Shown here: in pieces, positions 12,493-22,689 of the stretch
Numbering within the stretch: position 1 is the first letter of the stretch
Layout of the letters: every line of letters begins with the position of its first letter
Origin: Prunus persica
Lineage: Eukaryota > Streptophyta > Magnoliopsida > Rosales > Rosaceae
NCBI RefSeq assembly: GCF_000346465.2
Contig: NC_034015.1
Span: 15,297,507-15,361,506, forward strand
Reading direction: 5' to 3'
DNA: 64,000 nt
Translations under genes and position numbers: made by a program
The notes under the pieces: model-generated
What the model was told of the DNA's origin: nothing
The model's input: the letters and a program-made list of their open reading frames with translations, nothing else
Databases searched by the model: none

Positions 12493-12532
<40 letters not shown>
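12493..12532. repeat. (GA)n microsatellite
   Basis: Forty bases of pure GA repeat. It creates artificial Ser/Leu-rich open frames on the minus strand. Confidence 0.95.
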
Positions 12533-12533
<1 letters not shown>

Positions 12534-15186
12534 CTTTCCACAGAGCGAGGAACGAATCCCAGCTAAAGCCCCTTTACAACAAGATTCTCCATTTTCATTA
12601 TTTCCATTCCTAATTCCTAAATGGAGGCGGGGGTGGAGGCAATGAGGCATGGCTTTTTGGAGCTCTCCTCTCATCATTTGCTTGATTTTTGACCCTATTA
12701 CACTAAAAGGCAATTAAATGACTTGTTTTTGGACAAACTAAAGTGGTCTGGACCCTCCACGGCTTTGGGGTTCAGCATTTACCTAGTGCTTTCGGCTTGA
12801 CTTTTTTGGATTCTTTCTTTGACCATCTGTCTTCTTAACTTTATTTTCATGCCGACTAATTAGTTGTAAATGGGATTTAAATAAAATCAAAATCGACTGC
12901 CATCATATAGGTGTCGAATCGATCTTGGAATTTCTGTCCTCAGACAACCATTGGTTGACGTTAATACATTTTGTTTTGGCCGGATGCAATCGAAGGACAA
13001 AATTCAAAACCAACCCATGAAAGATCATAAAACAACATTCATTCATATATAGAATCGGAAGGCAACTTTGCCACTAGTTATGCAATTTCAAAAGATGGGA
13101 TGTATATATGATGCCCCATTTGAACTTTCAAGTTTCAACCATATATAACCAATTTGGTTTATGCTTGCACATAACAAAGGTTGAATTTTGCTCGTGTAAT
13201 GCAATTGGTTGATTGTTTGTTTAAATTATGTAAAACATTTTATGTCCTTAACACATTCACATTATCACACAAAGTATTGTAACTACACATATTCTGAAGT
13301 AGAATGGTCGTATATGCAATCTCTCTCTTTCTCTCTCACATCTACCTATTGTGATGGGCAATGGGTTCCACCACTACTTAATAGGTACTCATTTGCACCA
13401 ATGGTTACCCATTGCCCATCCCTACTGCTGCTCCACTATAAAGACTTTCTCAAGTAGAAAGTTATACAAGTTCGAATATCTCATTCTTCAACATTGTAAT
13501 TAATAAAAAATTGAGCAAAATATACATGGTATAATTTTCAACGACTCAAGTCAAACCTAATAAGAAATTATCATAAGTACCATAATGAAATTCCTAAGAA
13601 ATCATATTCGATTAAAGAAGATAACACCCAATACATGTTAAATACGTTGCAAGGTTTTGAAGGAAATGTGATTTGGGACGAAAGAACCCCTTGAAAAGAA
13701 TCTGATAATCGATTTAAGCAAACTCCCGGAAGTCAAACTTATATAATAATACCAGTTAAAGTTCCACACAGAATCATAGGCCGCAGTCAAATGGTGCTTA
13801 TAAAAAAATGAAAACTCAAAGAGAAAAGTTCGTATCAATGTATGATTAGTTAAGACCAGTTCAGTTTGGTCAAATTTCGGCTCTTTTATAAACCATCCAT
13901 TGCTAACCAAAAACAGCTTTCTGAGTTAGTGCTCAGAAATTATTTGTTTAAATGCACGAGTGCAACAGATTGTAGTGCTTTCAGTCACAATTACGCGCAT
14001 GGGGTACTATTATTTTTGTGTGTTATATATTTAGATTCGCAGCTTGAAATGATTGCTCAAAATTCATGCATGGAAGAAAAAAAAAAAAATTTCAACTGCG
14101 AAATGATAATCTGAAGACCTGTGCCTGCTGCTGTCGAGACTTGTTCTGCTGCTAAGGCTGTGTAATCTTGAAGGAAAAAAAAAAACCAAATGAATTCTGA
14201 TATTGCTTAAATAAAGTAAATTTATTTATGGTTATATATACATGATGATAATATATCTCTCAAAGAATCCATTTGAAAGTTTTCACAAACCATAAACAAA
14301 ACAAAAAAATTTCAAACCTGATTAGTGTAACGACAGATGTGCTTAATTCAGTTGAATGCCCGACAGAGTTTCTAATGAAGGTTGTACCATAGCTAGCCAT
14401 CCACATATATATAATACTATACAGAACAAGTGGGATGGTACACAAGAATCTCAATCTCTTGGTGCATTTCGGTGGTGGGGTTCTTGTTTTATTCAACCTA
14501 AACTAATCATTTAGCTGTTCAAGTACCCCCATTAATTTTTTCTAAACAAACTTTGATTGATCATTAGATAACCGGCCCTGTAATCTTGCTAAAGCAACAC
14601 TTCAGCATGATGAAGGGTCACTATACAAATCAAGGGCGACTCTAGTTCATGCTTGAAAAAACAAAAAAGGAGAATGGTTATTGTGAAAATAACTTTTAGA
14701 TCGAGAAACATTTGAATAGGGACTTTCTTATCACGTGGCAAACTGAATAACATGCACTACTATTTAGTTAAAATAATATAACATATTTTACAATTATATT
14801 TATAATTTAAATTTCGTAAGTACATGTTTTAACTGAATAGTATGTGCCATTTTTTCTACCCATGACAAGGAAGTGGATCAAAATCTTTCTCCTCCTTATG
14901 CAATGCAAGTCAAATTGGACTTTTCTTTATGATAATAGTATTTTGTGTATCAAGAAAAGAGAGATAATGTAAGAAAAGAAAGAAGTAGCAATGGAGTATC
15001 TAATTATGGAGATTGGACAAAGATCTTTGAAAAATGCCAAGTGATGTACTAAGCTACTCTCCTAATTAGGAGAGGGCCCCATAAAGGTTTATGGCATAGA
15101 ATTAGAAACCGTCCAAATTGAAAGTTCATGCAACCACTATTTTGTTTATACAATTATAAGTAGCGGTTAAGATCCTCACTGGGTTT

Positions 15187-15196
15187 TATATAAATA
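15187..15196 (+). promoter_or_regulatory. TATA box of CEP gene B
   Basis: TATATAAATA lies about 150 bp before the chosen ATG at 15346. With a start site expected near 15220, the in-frame ATG at 15208 would lie upstream of the transcript, which supports the shorter protein. Confidence 0.65.
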
Positions 15197-15345
15197 CGTA
15201 CCTAGATGTGAATTTATTATCATGTGTGTTTGCTTCTACATCTCTCATTCCCTTTTCATTTCTCTTGCAATTTGAGCACTTCTTCAAATATACACCAACT
15301 TTTCTTATAAAACCATCTAGTACATTAATCTCTTTTCCATTAGTT

Positions 15346-15753
15346 ATGGAAGCTAAATGTGCTTTTCTTCTTGCACTAATTGCATGCTTTGAAATTGTGT
15401 GCATTGAGGGCAGGCCATTTTGGCCGAAGAACAAAGAGTTGATCAGCACAATTGAAGCTAACTCTAAAAGGGAATTGGGAGAGCAAGGCAGCCAACCCAC
15501 ACCCCATCACATTGCTAGTCCCATGGCACCTGATCATGATTCAATTTCAGGTACTCATGCAGCATATACAGATGATTTTAGACCTACAACACCAGGAAAC
15601 AGCCCTGGTGTTGGTCATAAATTCACACACACAAGAGAGCAACCAGCAACAGCTAGGAAATCTGTTACTGCAGGAACAAGGCCCACAGCACCTGGTCACA
15701 GCCCTGGTGTTGGCCATGTTGTTCAACTACAAAATGCCAAACCAAGTCCATAG
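15346..15753 (+). CDS. CEP precursor B, two peptide domains
   Basis: Intronless, 135 residues. The signal peptide (about residues 1-20) is followed by the conserved junction CIEGRPF, a variable linker, then two CEP domains. Domain 1 is D77-H91 (DFRPTTPGNSPGVGH) and domain 2 is G110-H124 (GTRPTAPGHSPGVGH), separated by 18 residues. Domain 1 has Asn where most CEPs have His; domain 2 has GT in place of the usual D/A-F at its start. The precursor could therefore release two different ligands. The start at 15346 gives a clean signal peptide; the in-frame ATG at 15208 is closer to the TATA box than a transcript start would be. The C-terminal tail (VVQLQNAKPSP) is longer than the 4-residue tails of the other three genes, and its stop codon lies inside the left target duplication of a SINE (15761-15870). 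Product identity is very secure. Confidence 0.92.
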   Translation: MEAKCAFLLALIACFEIVCIEGRPFWPKNKELISTIEANSKRELGEQGSQPTPHHIASPMAPDHDSISGTHAAYTDDFRPTTPGNSPGVGHKFTHTREQPATARKSVTAGTRPTAPGHSPGVGHVVQLQNAKPSP

Positions 15754-15760
15754 ACACATG

Positions 15761-15870
15761 GCAAAGGGGTTTGTGGCTCAGTTGGTTAAGAGCATTTACC
15801 CTTGCACCCAAAGTCCTAGGTTCGATTCTCCTCTACCCCAATATTATTTGTATAAAAATAAAATAAAAAA
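15761..15870 (+). mobile_element. Short tRNA-derived SINE inserted at the CEP B stop codon
   Basis: The head resembles a tRNA (GGGGTTTGTGGCTCAGTTGG, A box; GGTTCGATTCTC, B box; CTACCCCA end), followed by an A-rich tail (AAAATAAAATAAAAAA). The T-stem cannot pair, so this is not a working tRNA. It is flanked by near-identical 14-bp direct repeats, TCCATAGACACATG (15747-15760) and TCCATGGACACATG (15871-15884). The left repeat contains the TAG stop of CEP B. Similarity continues a few bases further (GGGGTTTGT at 15766 and 15886), so the exact 5' boundary is uncertain. Confidence 0.7.
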
Positions 15871-16067
15871 TCCATGGACACATGTAGGGGTTTGTCAATT
15901 ATGGGGTTTATGTTATGTAAATGACCATTAATTTAGGCTCTCAGTTAGGCATGTCAAAAATAATTATCATGCTCTTCCTTGGTTTCATGTTTCAATAGAA
16001 GTAATGTAAAGGTATGTAAGATGCTTGTCCAAAAAATAATTGGCATGTAATTCTTTGTATTTATGTG

Positions 16068-16170
16068 TCACGTGGTAGTGTCGGGTTCGAACTCCCATGA
16101 CATTGTGGTAATGTGTGCATGAAAAACTTATCTTCCCCTGTAATTTAGACTATCACTTGTACTAAAAAAA
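16068..16170 (+). mobile_element. tRNA-derived SINE, family S1, copy 3 (5' truncated)
   Basis: It keeps the B box (GGGTTCGAACTCCCATGACA), the body TGTGTGCATGAAAAACTT and the 3' end TTTAGACTATCACTTGTACT with a short A-tail. The A-box half is missing or eroded. It lies about 315 bp after the CEP B stop. Confidence 0.65.
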
Positions 16171-18617
16171 TTATGCCACATCAAGCTTCTTATGCAAAAT
16201 AAAAGTGTCATTGTATATTTCTCTCTGTTTTACTACATGTACACTGAATTAATCCGACTTGGATAGATATAGTGGATTTCACATGCCAGATTTCTGTACA
16301 CATGTTAATAGATTATCAATCTAGTATAACACATAAAAGGAAAAAAATATATAATATTTTCATATTATAAGTCCACATATTGAGCATACATAATCATTAT
16401 TTAATAAACTATTATCTTCCCGCATACATATAAGTTGTGTATGTTTTTAATTAAAAAAAATAATTTAAGAGATAACAATTTTAGTTGTATTGGCCCTTTG
16501 TGGCTAGTGGCTTTTTCAGCTGAATTATGAATGCAATTCCAAAATTTTTATTTTAAAAAAAAGATAGTTACACTATGAAAAATAAAAATAAAAAAGTGCA
16601 CGGCCGACATTTAAAAAAGTTACTTTTGCAATTGAAATATGAAAGTAAAAAATAAATTTCAATCTTCCCGTATAATAAACAAAGTAAAAGAAATTAATAA
16701 TAATATAGAGTGCTGCATCTTAACCATATATACCTAAAATTCACAAATACGTATACTCCACTCCACATGAAGGAAATCTTAAATTTAGAAGAAAATTTGA
16801 GATGCAGCTGGGATCTCAGTTTCATGGGGGATCAAGGATGAAACCTTGAGAGGAGAGGAGCTATGGAGGAGATGCGATGCAGGCTCGATTTTATGAATAA
16901 GATGAGGGTTGTCACTAATTGTTTACAAATTAACATAAAACTAGGTTAACAAATGTATCAGTTTTTTAATAAATAAAAAATGGGTTAGAATTTTGCACCA
17001 TGAAAAGCAGGTCGAGCTATTGATCAACCAAAGAATCATGATAGGCCGGACCATAAGACCAAATTTTAGTCAAGAATGATATGAATCGAAACCAGATACA
17101 AGGAGAACAATATGCAAAAAGTTAGGACCACAAGTGAGAGCAAAAGGAAAAAATAAAATAGAAAGTTAGGAGGACCACAACATATGAAGAGGGTAAAACT
17201 ATCTATTTCCATATAAGGGAGGGGACAACTAGCCTTAGGTCCTATGGACAGAGATGTAATCACTTTTCTTTTTGTGGAAGCTTAACAACATAAAAGCAAT
17301 TCCTAGTATAACACTTTACACACTGGAGAATAAAGTATCCAACAGCAACAGCCAATCAACCCCTTTTTCCATATTTACATTATATTGAGAGACAAAAACA
17401 TTATTTAAAAAAAGAAAAAACAGAGAATGCAACCTGCAAGCGACAGAAGCCACATGAAAGCCAACACCTAATGCCCTACTTATTTCGAAATCGAGAGGCT
17501 GATAAAATTAACATTGATAATTTGGTCACCTCCATATATGAATGAAATTTGATAGCATAAAAGTACTTGAGAGGCGCTTTTCCAAAAATCACTTTTATAA
17601 CACATAAATATTTCAATGTTTTTATTAAATACAGTCATAAACGTTTTTAGTTGTTGAAAACTAATTTTAACTCTTCCAGAAGTACTCCAAAACAAATCCA
17701 AAGATATATTTGAATAGGGAATTGTTAACTATAACTAATGAACTATCTTGTTCAATATGGTTTATATTAAGTGAGACCGAGCTTTGTTTGTTTGAATTTT
17801 AATTTTTTGGCATAAGGAAAGATAAATGGACGTTGCCACATTGGTATCTATGCATGTTCCTCAAAAGCAGGAGCTCAATTTGTCTAGGAAAGTAATCAAA
17901 TTGATTGAGCCGCCACATGCATAGCTTAAAAGTTACAACCCCTTCCCTTTTATTCACCTTGAAGAAGTTAAAAAAAAAAACATAAAATATAGCCAGCCAG
18001 CCAGATCACACATGATTTTGCCTAGCCTAAATGAGCGTGACATCTGATGCTAACCCTTTCAAGCCAAGCCCTTGGTTGGCATCTTCAAATTTGGCAGCCG
18101 CAAAGTGGAAAAGAGTCACTGAATCCTACTAACTATGTGTGTGCGCCCTCTATATATAGCCTAGATTCTTGAATTATATATCACACGATAATCAAAGAGA
18201 TTATATATAGTATATTAGAACTTTACCTTTACTTGCAACTTGGCGATTGTAGACAAAGGGAATCACAAGATATATAGAAAGCTGCATGCAGGGAATTTAA
18301 ATTAAGAGTCAAAATCGTCTCCATGTGCAAGCCCCTAGCTATATATTTTAGTCTTTTACAGTTGTGATTGCCATATAGTATAGCTGCCTTTTGTATATTA
18401 ATTCTACTAAGAATCTTATGGCAAGTGGCAGATACATATGGTTACCTATAACAACAAAAGTTAAGTATTGTGATGAGTTTTTTAATTTGGGGCATAGTGG
18501 CATGGGTAGGCGGAAAGAATCCCTCTCTCCACATTCTTGGGTCAGGGGGGTGTGTGTGTGTGTGATTCAAGTACCAACTTGTTCTTCTTCTTTAATTTCT
18601 CTCAATAAACAACACTA

Positions 18618-18621
<4 letters not shown>

Positions 18622-18675
<54 letters not shown>
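18622..18675. repeat. (GA)n microsatellite
   Basis: About 54 bp of uninterrupted GA repeat. It produces an artificial Arg-Glu run in one reading frame. Confidence 0.95.
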
Positions 18676-18678
<3 letters not shown>

Positions 18679-19185
18679 AAAAATGTAAAAAGATAGTTAA
18701 AGATGATGACAGAAGATTTTATTTGTAATTGAGAGGCAATAGAAACCAATTCAGTATCTGCATGTATCTGAATGTCAGAGACTGAGTTAGGAATATACTT
18801 AATGTCAATGTCGAGTGCTAATGTTCTGCATAATTCTCATCATAATCAGATGCATTTAACATGCATAATGTTATTAGTATTTTAATGTTATTGTAGACAT
18901 TAATTCTTGTCACCTAAGCGTGACCTGCAAAAGTGATTGTTCTATATTCTCGTTAAGGTTAGAAAACTAACTACATTGTAAACTGCTTCTCTAAAATGTG
19001 AAAAAGCTAGTCTGAATTAGAACTTATGAGCAAAAAAGATGATTTGAACTTAGTATCTACTGCTTAGTTCTCATTCAATATCAATGTCATATGAGTTAGA
19101 ACTCATGAACGTGCTTATTGTACATCCCACGTGAACTACCCATTATAAATTTGATTATATAATTACTAAATTGTGAGAGCTTAAC

Positions 19186-19187
<2 letters not shown>

Positions 19188-19223
<36 letters not shown>
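19188..19223. repeat. (GA)n tract upstream of CEP gene C
   Basis: About 36 bp of GA repeat, 165 bp upstream of the TATA box at 19388. GA tracts are known binding sites for plant BPC/GAGA-type factors. A similar tract precedes CEP gene D. Confidence 0.9.
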
Positions 19224-19226
<3 letters not shown>

Positions 19227-19387
19227 CTTCAAATGAGTACACTTGCAATATTTAATTTCTTTGCTATAGTGCATTCACGTTCTCCAAGGATTCTTCCTTA
19301 ATGTTTGGGGCTTCGTTTTATCTCTAGGGTTAGTTTCACTTTTCTCGGTTTCTTTAATTCTGGGAGTCCATCCTTAGCTGTTCACCC

Positions 19388-19395
19388 TATAAATA
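19388..19395 (+). promoter_or_regulatory. TATA box of CEP gene C
   Basis: TATAAATA lies in the context CCCTATAAATACCCGTTGAG followed by AGGGAA, about 137 bp before the ATG. It is nearly the same as in CEP gene A, including the CCCG after the TATA box and the AGGGAA near the expected start site. Confidence 0.7.
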
Positions 19396-19524
19396 CCCGT
19401 TGAGAGGGAATTATCTTCATAAGTCTCTCTCCCCTTCTCTAAGAGCTTGAGTTCATTAGAGTATACCATATACTAAGCCATTTTATAAAGTCTTAGCATA
19501 TATACATACTTCTCAGCTCTCACT

Positions 19525-19788
19525 ATGGCCAATGTCAGTTATGCCGCTTGCTTATTTTTTCTTCTAATGATTTTCTCTCATGAACTGATCTGTATTGAAG
19601 GAAGGAACTTGAACGTAAGTAAGGACTTGAAGTGTGTGAAATGCTTGAGCCCGGACCCTAAAACCAGTGCAGGAGAGGTTGATGAAGAACACACTCTGGT
19701 TGAGAGCCCAAGCCCTGGTCATGTAGAAGCTTTTCGACCCACCACACCAGGTCACAGTCCCGGAGTTGGCCATGCTGTTCACAACTAG
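19525..19788 (+). CDS. CEP precursor C, single peptide domain, short
   Basis: Intronless, 87 residues, the shortest of the set. The signal peptide (about 1-23) is followed by the CIEGRNL junction seen also in CEP B and the gene at 33640. A short variable region (30-68) contains a CxxC pair (C37, C40), unusual for a CEP precursor. The CEP domain is A69-H83 (AFRPTTPGHSPGVGH), starting with Ala where the others have Asp, and the tail is AVHN. By family knowledge it is a secreted precursor of a hydroxyproline-bearing peptide hormone. Its core promoter matches that of CEP A, which suggests duplication including regulatory DNA. The ATG at 19525 is the first after the expected transcript start that opens a signal peptide. 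Identity is very secure. Confidence 0.93.
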   Translation: MANVSYAACLFFLLMIFSHELICIEGRNLNVSKDLKCVKCLSPDPKTSAGEVDEEHTLVESPSPGHVEAFRPTTPGHSPGVGHAVHN

Positions 19789-22159
19789 AGGCCTCAGCAT
19801 CATCTTCGTATTTGTGACAGTGTGTGCTTGTATTATTATCTAGGGTTTTCAGTTCTCAGGCCAAAAAGAAAAAAGAAAAAAAAAAGTATTTTACAATTGT
19901 ATTCACTATGGTTGTTTAGCTAGATAGGTATTATGGCTTGTATATGTATGTTCGCTTTTGATTTAATGAATATGCTTGGTTTCTATTGTCTTAAGTTGTT
20001 GTCTCTCAAACATTTAGAATGTTCTGCGAAAATCTCTTCATATGTAGTTGTTTGTCTTGACTCCCAACTTTAACCTTTTAGATTCGGATTTCGGTCGGGA
20101 CGTTATATTGTAATCTCTAAAACAACAAAAGACTCATTCCTCCTCCTCCTTCTCCTCTTCCTGTTATTGTGGATGAATGAAAACAAGCACGGTGAGAAAA
20201 AGGCTCATATGAATCCAAAACCACCACGCTTATTGCATGTGTCTGCATGGTGAGAAAGACATGGACGTTGAACACATGTAATTAGAGGTAATGGAAATGT
20301 TGCTTAATTAGAGAAAAAAAAAAGGAAAATGGAAACGGACCTTTCTAATTCCAACTTTCCAAGCCACACCCTCGAAAAGTCAATGATCAAACATCTGGAC
20401 CAAATAGGGAATTGCTGGGGTTCTCAAGGCTCTCTCTTCTAATTTCTTTTCTACTATAAGTTTGTTTGCCGCAATCCTCAATTAAATTGCCTTTTCTTGC
20501 AATTTCAGTGTAGATATCAAAACAATATTGGCGGGCCTATACAAACCATCAAATCAGATTATAAGTACAATAACTACTTACTTGTTTTCTATTTTTCAAA
20601 TTACATTGTCGAGGTGCACAATAAATCTAGAGAGCATGCATTTTTGTTCTAGCCAAATTAATTCATCTGACTGACAACACCTTCAAGACTATCTATCATG
20701 TAGGGCTTGTTTGAGAGTATTAACAAGCTACATAAACAAGCATTCATGCGATATAGAGGGCGCCTCTCTCTCTCTCTCAAGTTTTTTTTAAATACATAGC
20801 GATCTTAGGGGGAGGAGGGACTCGAACATATGGCCCACTCTTTAGATATGAGTATATAGAGGTGAAATTGGTATTTAGGTGAAAGGGGTAAATCTAAAAT
20901 CAATTAGACAGATCTACAAAAAGGAACAAGGTGAACCTAGCAACAATATGAGTAGTCAACAACTAGTCATAGACTCTCAAACACACAGTTAACAAACAAT
21001 CCACAATCGATCAATCAGTAATAACCTACATATCTAGAAGATATTTATGTGACAACCTCAGCACTCATAATAATCCGTCAATCTAGGCATCCCCAATGCT
21101 AGCAACAACTGTGGTGAACAATGTGTGTGCATCCATTCAGAAGTTGCAAGAGTATTAAACAAAGGATGACTAGTCAATTAATCAAAAACAAACACTAAAA
21201 AAATGTTCACGAAGAAACCCCTCACTGGGGAAAACAGGAGGTCACCATCCGACCAGGAAATTCACTAAGCATAAAAGATTCTTACATAGAACACACCAAG
21301 AAGCTTATAGCTGGCAAGGTTAAAGCTCACGTGAGAAAAAATAATAATGTGGAAATAACACGTGACAAATAAATGATAATTTGTCATGCAAAAAGTAAAC
21401 TTTTTAAAAAAAATTAACTAGCCATACAAGAGAGAACCCTACAATGCATGGAACGCAAACATAAATGAATTACCTTCAATGAGCTTTGAATGCATTGAGG
21501 CATACTGTGAAGTTGAAGCACTAACTTAGACTAGTCTAGATTCTTTGAGCTTGATTGAATACATAAGAAATTTAGATAAACATAACCTAACAAGAGGAAA
21601 CTTTAATGAGAGAGTTTGAGAACCGAAATTCATTCCCACAATGCAATTCATGGTTAAGAAAAATGAAACCTAACTGTTCTTAACCACTTAAGCTACAAAT
21701 CAATTATTGTATATGAGTTTCCCTCTCTTTATATATGAGTATAACGAGGAAATTTTAATGACAGAATATGAGAACCGAAATCCATTCACACAAGCCAATC
21801 CACGGCTAAGAAAAAGGAGGCCTAAATTTTTGTGGATATATACCTTGATTCTTGACCTAGTACAAACAAGATAAATCGTGCTAGGTTATGTAAACGACAT
21901 GACCTAAGGCGTTTCATACTGTGTCTTGCGCGTGTTTGAAACTAATTTATTACATCTCTACTATTATAAAGCTAAACCCTAACCTACGGTGTCACAAGCT
22001 TTGAAACCAAAAAAACAAAAGAAAAGAAAAACCAATAGCACCTCACATACAAAACCGAAAGAAAAAACCACCACAATGCGTAAGGATGTTAATTTTAAAT
22101 TGAGCCAAAATAAATAAATAAAACACAACAGAAAAGACCACCACAATGCCAGGAGGTTA
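19789..22159. other. Intergenic region between CEP gene C and the Copia element
   Basis: It holds the CEP C 3' UTR, AT-rich spacer, and from about 20770 repeat-like DNA with a diverged duplicated block (21594-21671 and 21746-21822). A 13-bp direct repeat ACCACCACAATGC occurs at about 22064 and 22138, just before the retrotransposon. No gene is recognised. Confidence 0.5.
21594..21822. repeat. Two diverged direct copies of a 78-bp block, 152 bp apart
   Basis: GAGGAAACTTTAATGAGAGA and what follows recurs 152 bp later as GAGGAAATTTTAATGACAGA. Both copies continue through GAGAACCGAAAT and end in a similar AAAAA..CCT sequence. No coding content is seen; it is probably an old local duplication inside repetitive DNA. 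Confidence 0.7.
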
Positions 22160-22431
22160 TGTAAAGATATCAAAGGTCCTAATTCTGCCACATGTCAGAA
22201 GATTGAAGAAGAGAGTTGTTGAAATATTGTTAAGACTGTTAGGCAGTTTTAGAGTTCTGTTAAAGTAGTTAGAAAGGCTAAGAGGTTAGAAACGTGTACA
22301 CAAAGCTTTGTCAAGCTAGTATAAAACCGATTACTGTACTGTGTTGAATAATCAAGTATGAATACATCAATTCTTCTTCTAAGATCTCTGCTTTTCTCTG
22401 TTAAACTCTGTTCAATATTGCTATTCTCACA
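22160..22431 (+). repeat. 5' LTR of the Copia element
   Basis: 272 bp, TG...CA ends, identical base for base to the 3' LTR as far as I can read. A TATA-like TATAAAACC near 22320 would place the RNA start in the last third of the LTR. Confidence 0.95.
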
Positions 22432-22439
22432 TGGTATCA
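22432..22439 (+). promoter_or_regulatory. Copia primer-binding site
   Basis: TGGTATCA immediately follows the 5' LTR and matches the complement of the 3' end of plant initiator methionine tRNA, the usual Copia primer. The match is short (about 8 bases). Confidence 0.75.
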
Positions 22440-22689
22440 TCGCCATAGTACGATCCTGAGCTTCCGCATTCCTTTTCTTTGCTGCAATTTCTGTTCTTCT
22501 GTCTCTATCCTCTCTTCTCTTCTTCTTTGTTCATTCATCGAGCTTCTTTCCCTCTTCAACCCCACTATTCCCTTTCGTAGTCTTTGCTCTGCCTACCACC
22601 TGTTTGTTCTTTTACCTCACAGAAACTTCTGCTTGTTCTATTGCCCATTTCTTTTCTTCTCAAACCTATTATCTTCCTGAATACTCATC

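Larger units (their letters stand above)
9972..15345. other. Intergenic region between CEP genes A and B
   Basis: It holds the 3' UTR of CEP A, a SINE (10117-10242), an (AT)n tract (10382-10407) and a 40-bp (GA)n tract (12493-12532). The remaining AT-rich DNA carries no recognisable gene or CEP remnant. Open frames here are short, low-complexity or without family features. The promoter of CEP B lies at the right end. Confidence 0.55.
15885..19524. other. Intergenic region between CEP genes B and C
   Basis: It contains a 5'-truncated SINE (about 16068-16170), a 54-bp (GA)n tract (18622-18675) and a 36-bp (GA)n tract (19188-19223) about 165 bp upstream of the CEP C TATA box. The rest is AT-rich with no recognisable gene. 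Open frames here are short and unlike known proteins. Confidence 0.55.

Noticed and set aside
15208..15345. N-terminal extension of CEP gene B (ATG at 15208)
   Set aside because: The ATG is only about 12-20 bp after the TATA box, so probably upstream of the transcript start. The extension would also push the signal peptide inside the protein.
15766..15840. Functional tRNA gene
   Set aside because: A and B boxes are present, but the acceptor stem has mismatches, the T-stem does not pair, and an A-rich tail and flanking direct repeats show a retroposed copy.
18391..18696. Protein with a long Arg-Glu run
   Set aside because: The run is a GA microsatellite read as codons, with no other coding signal.
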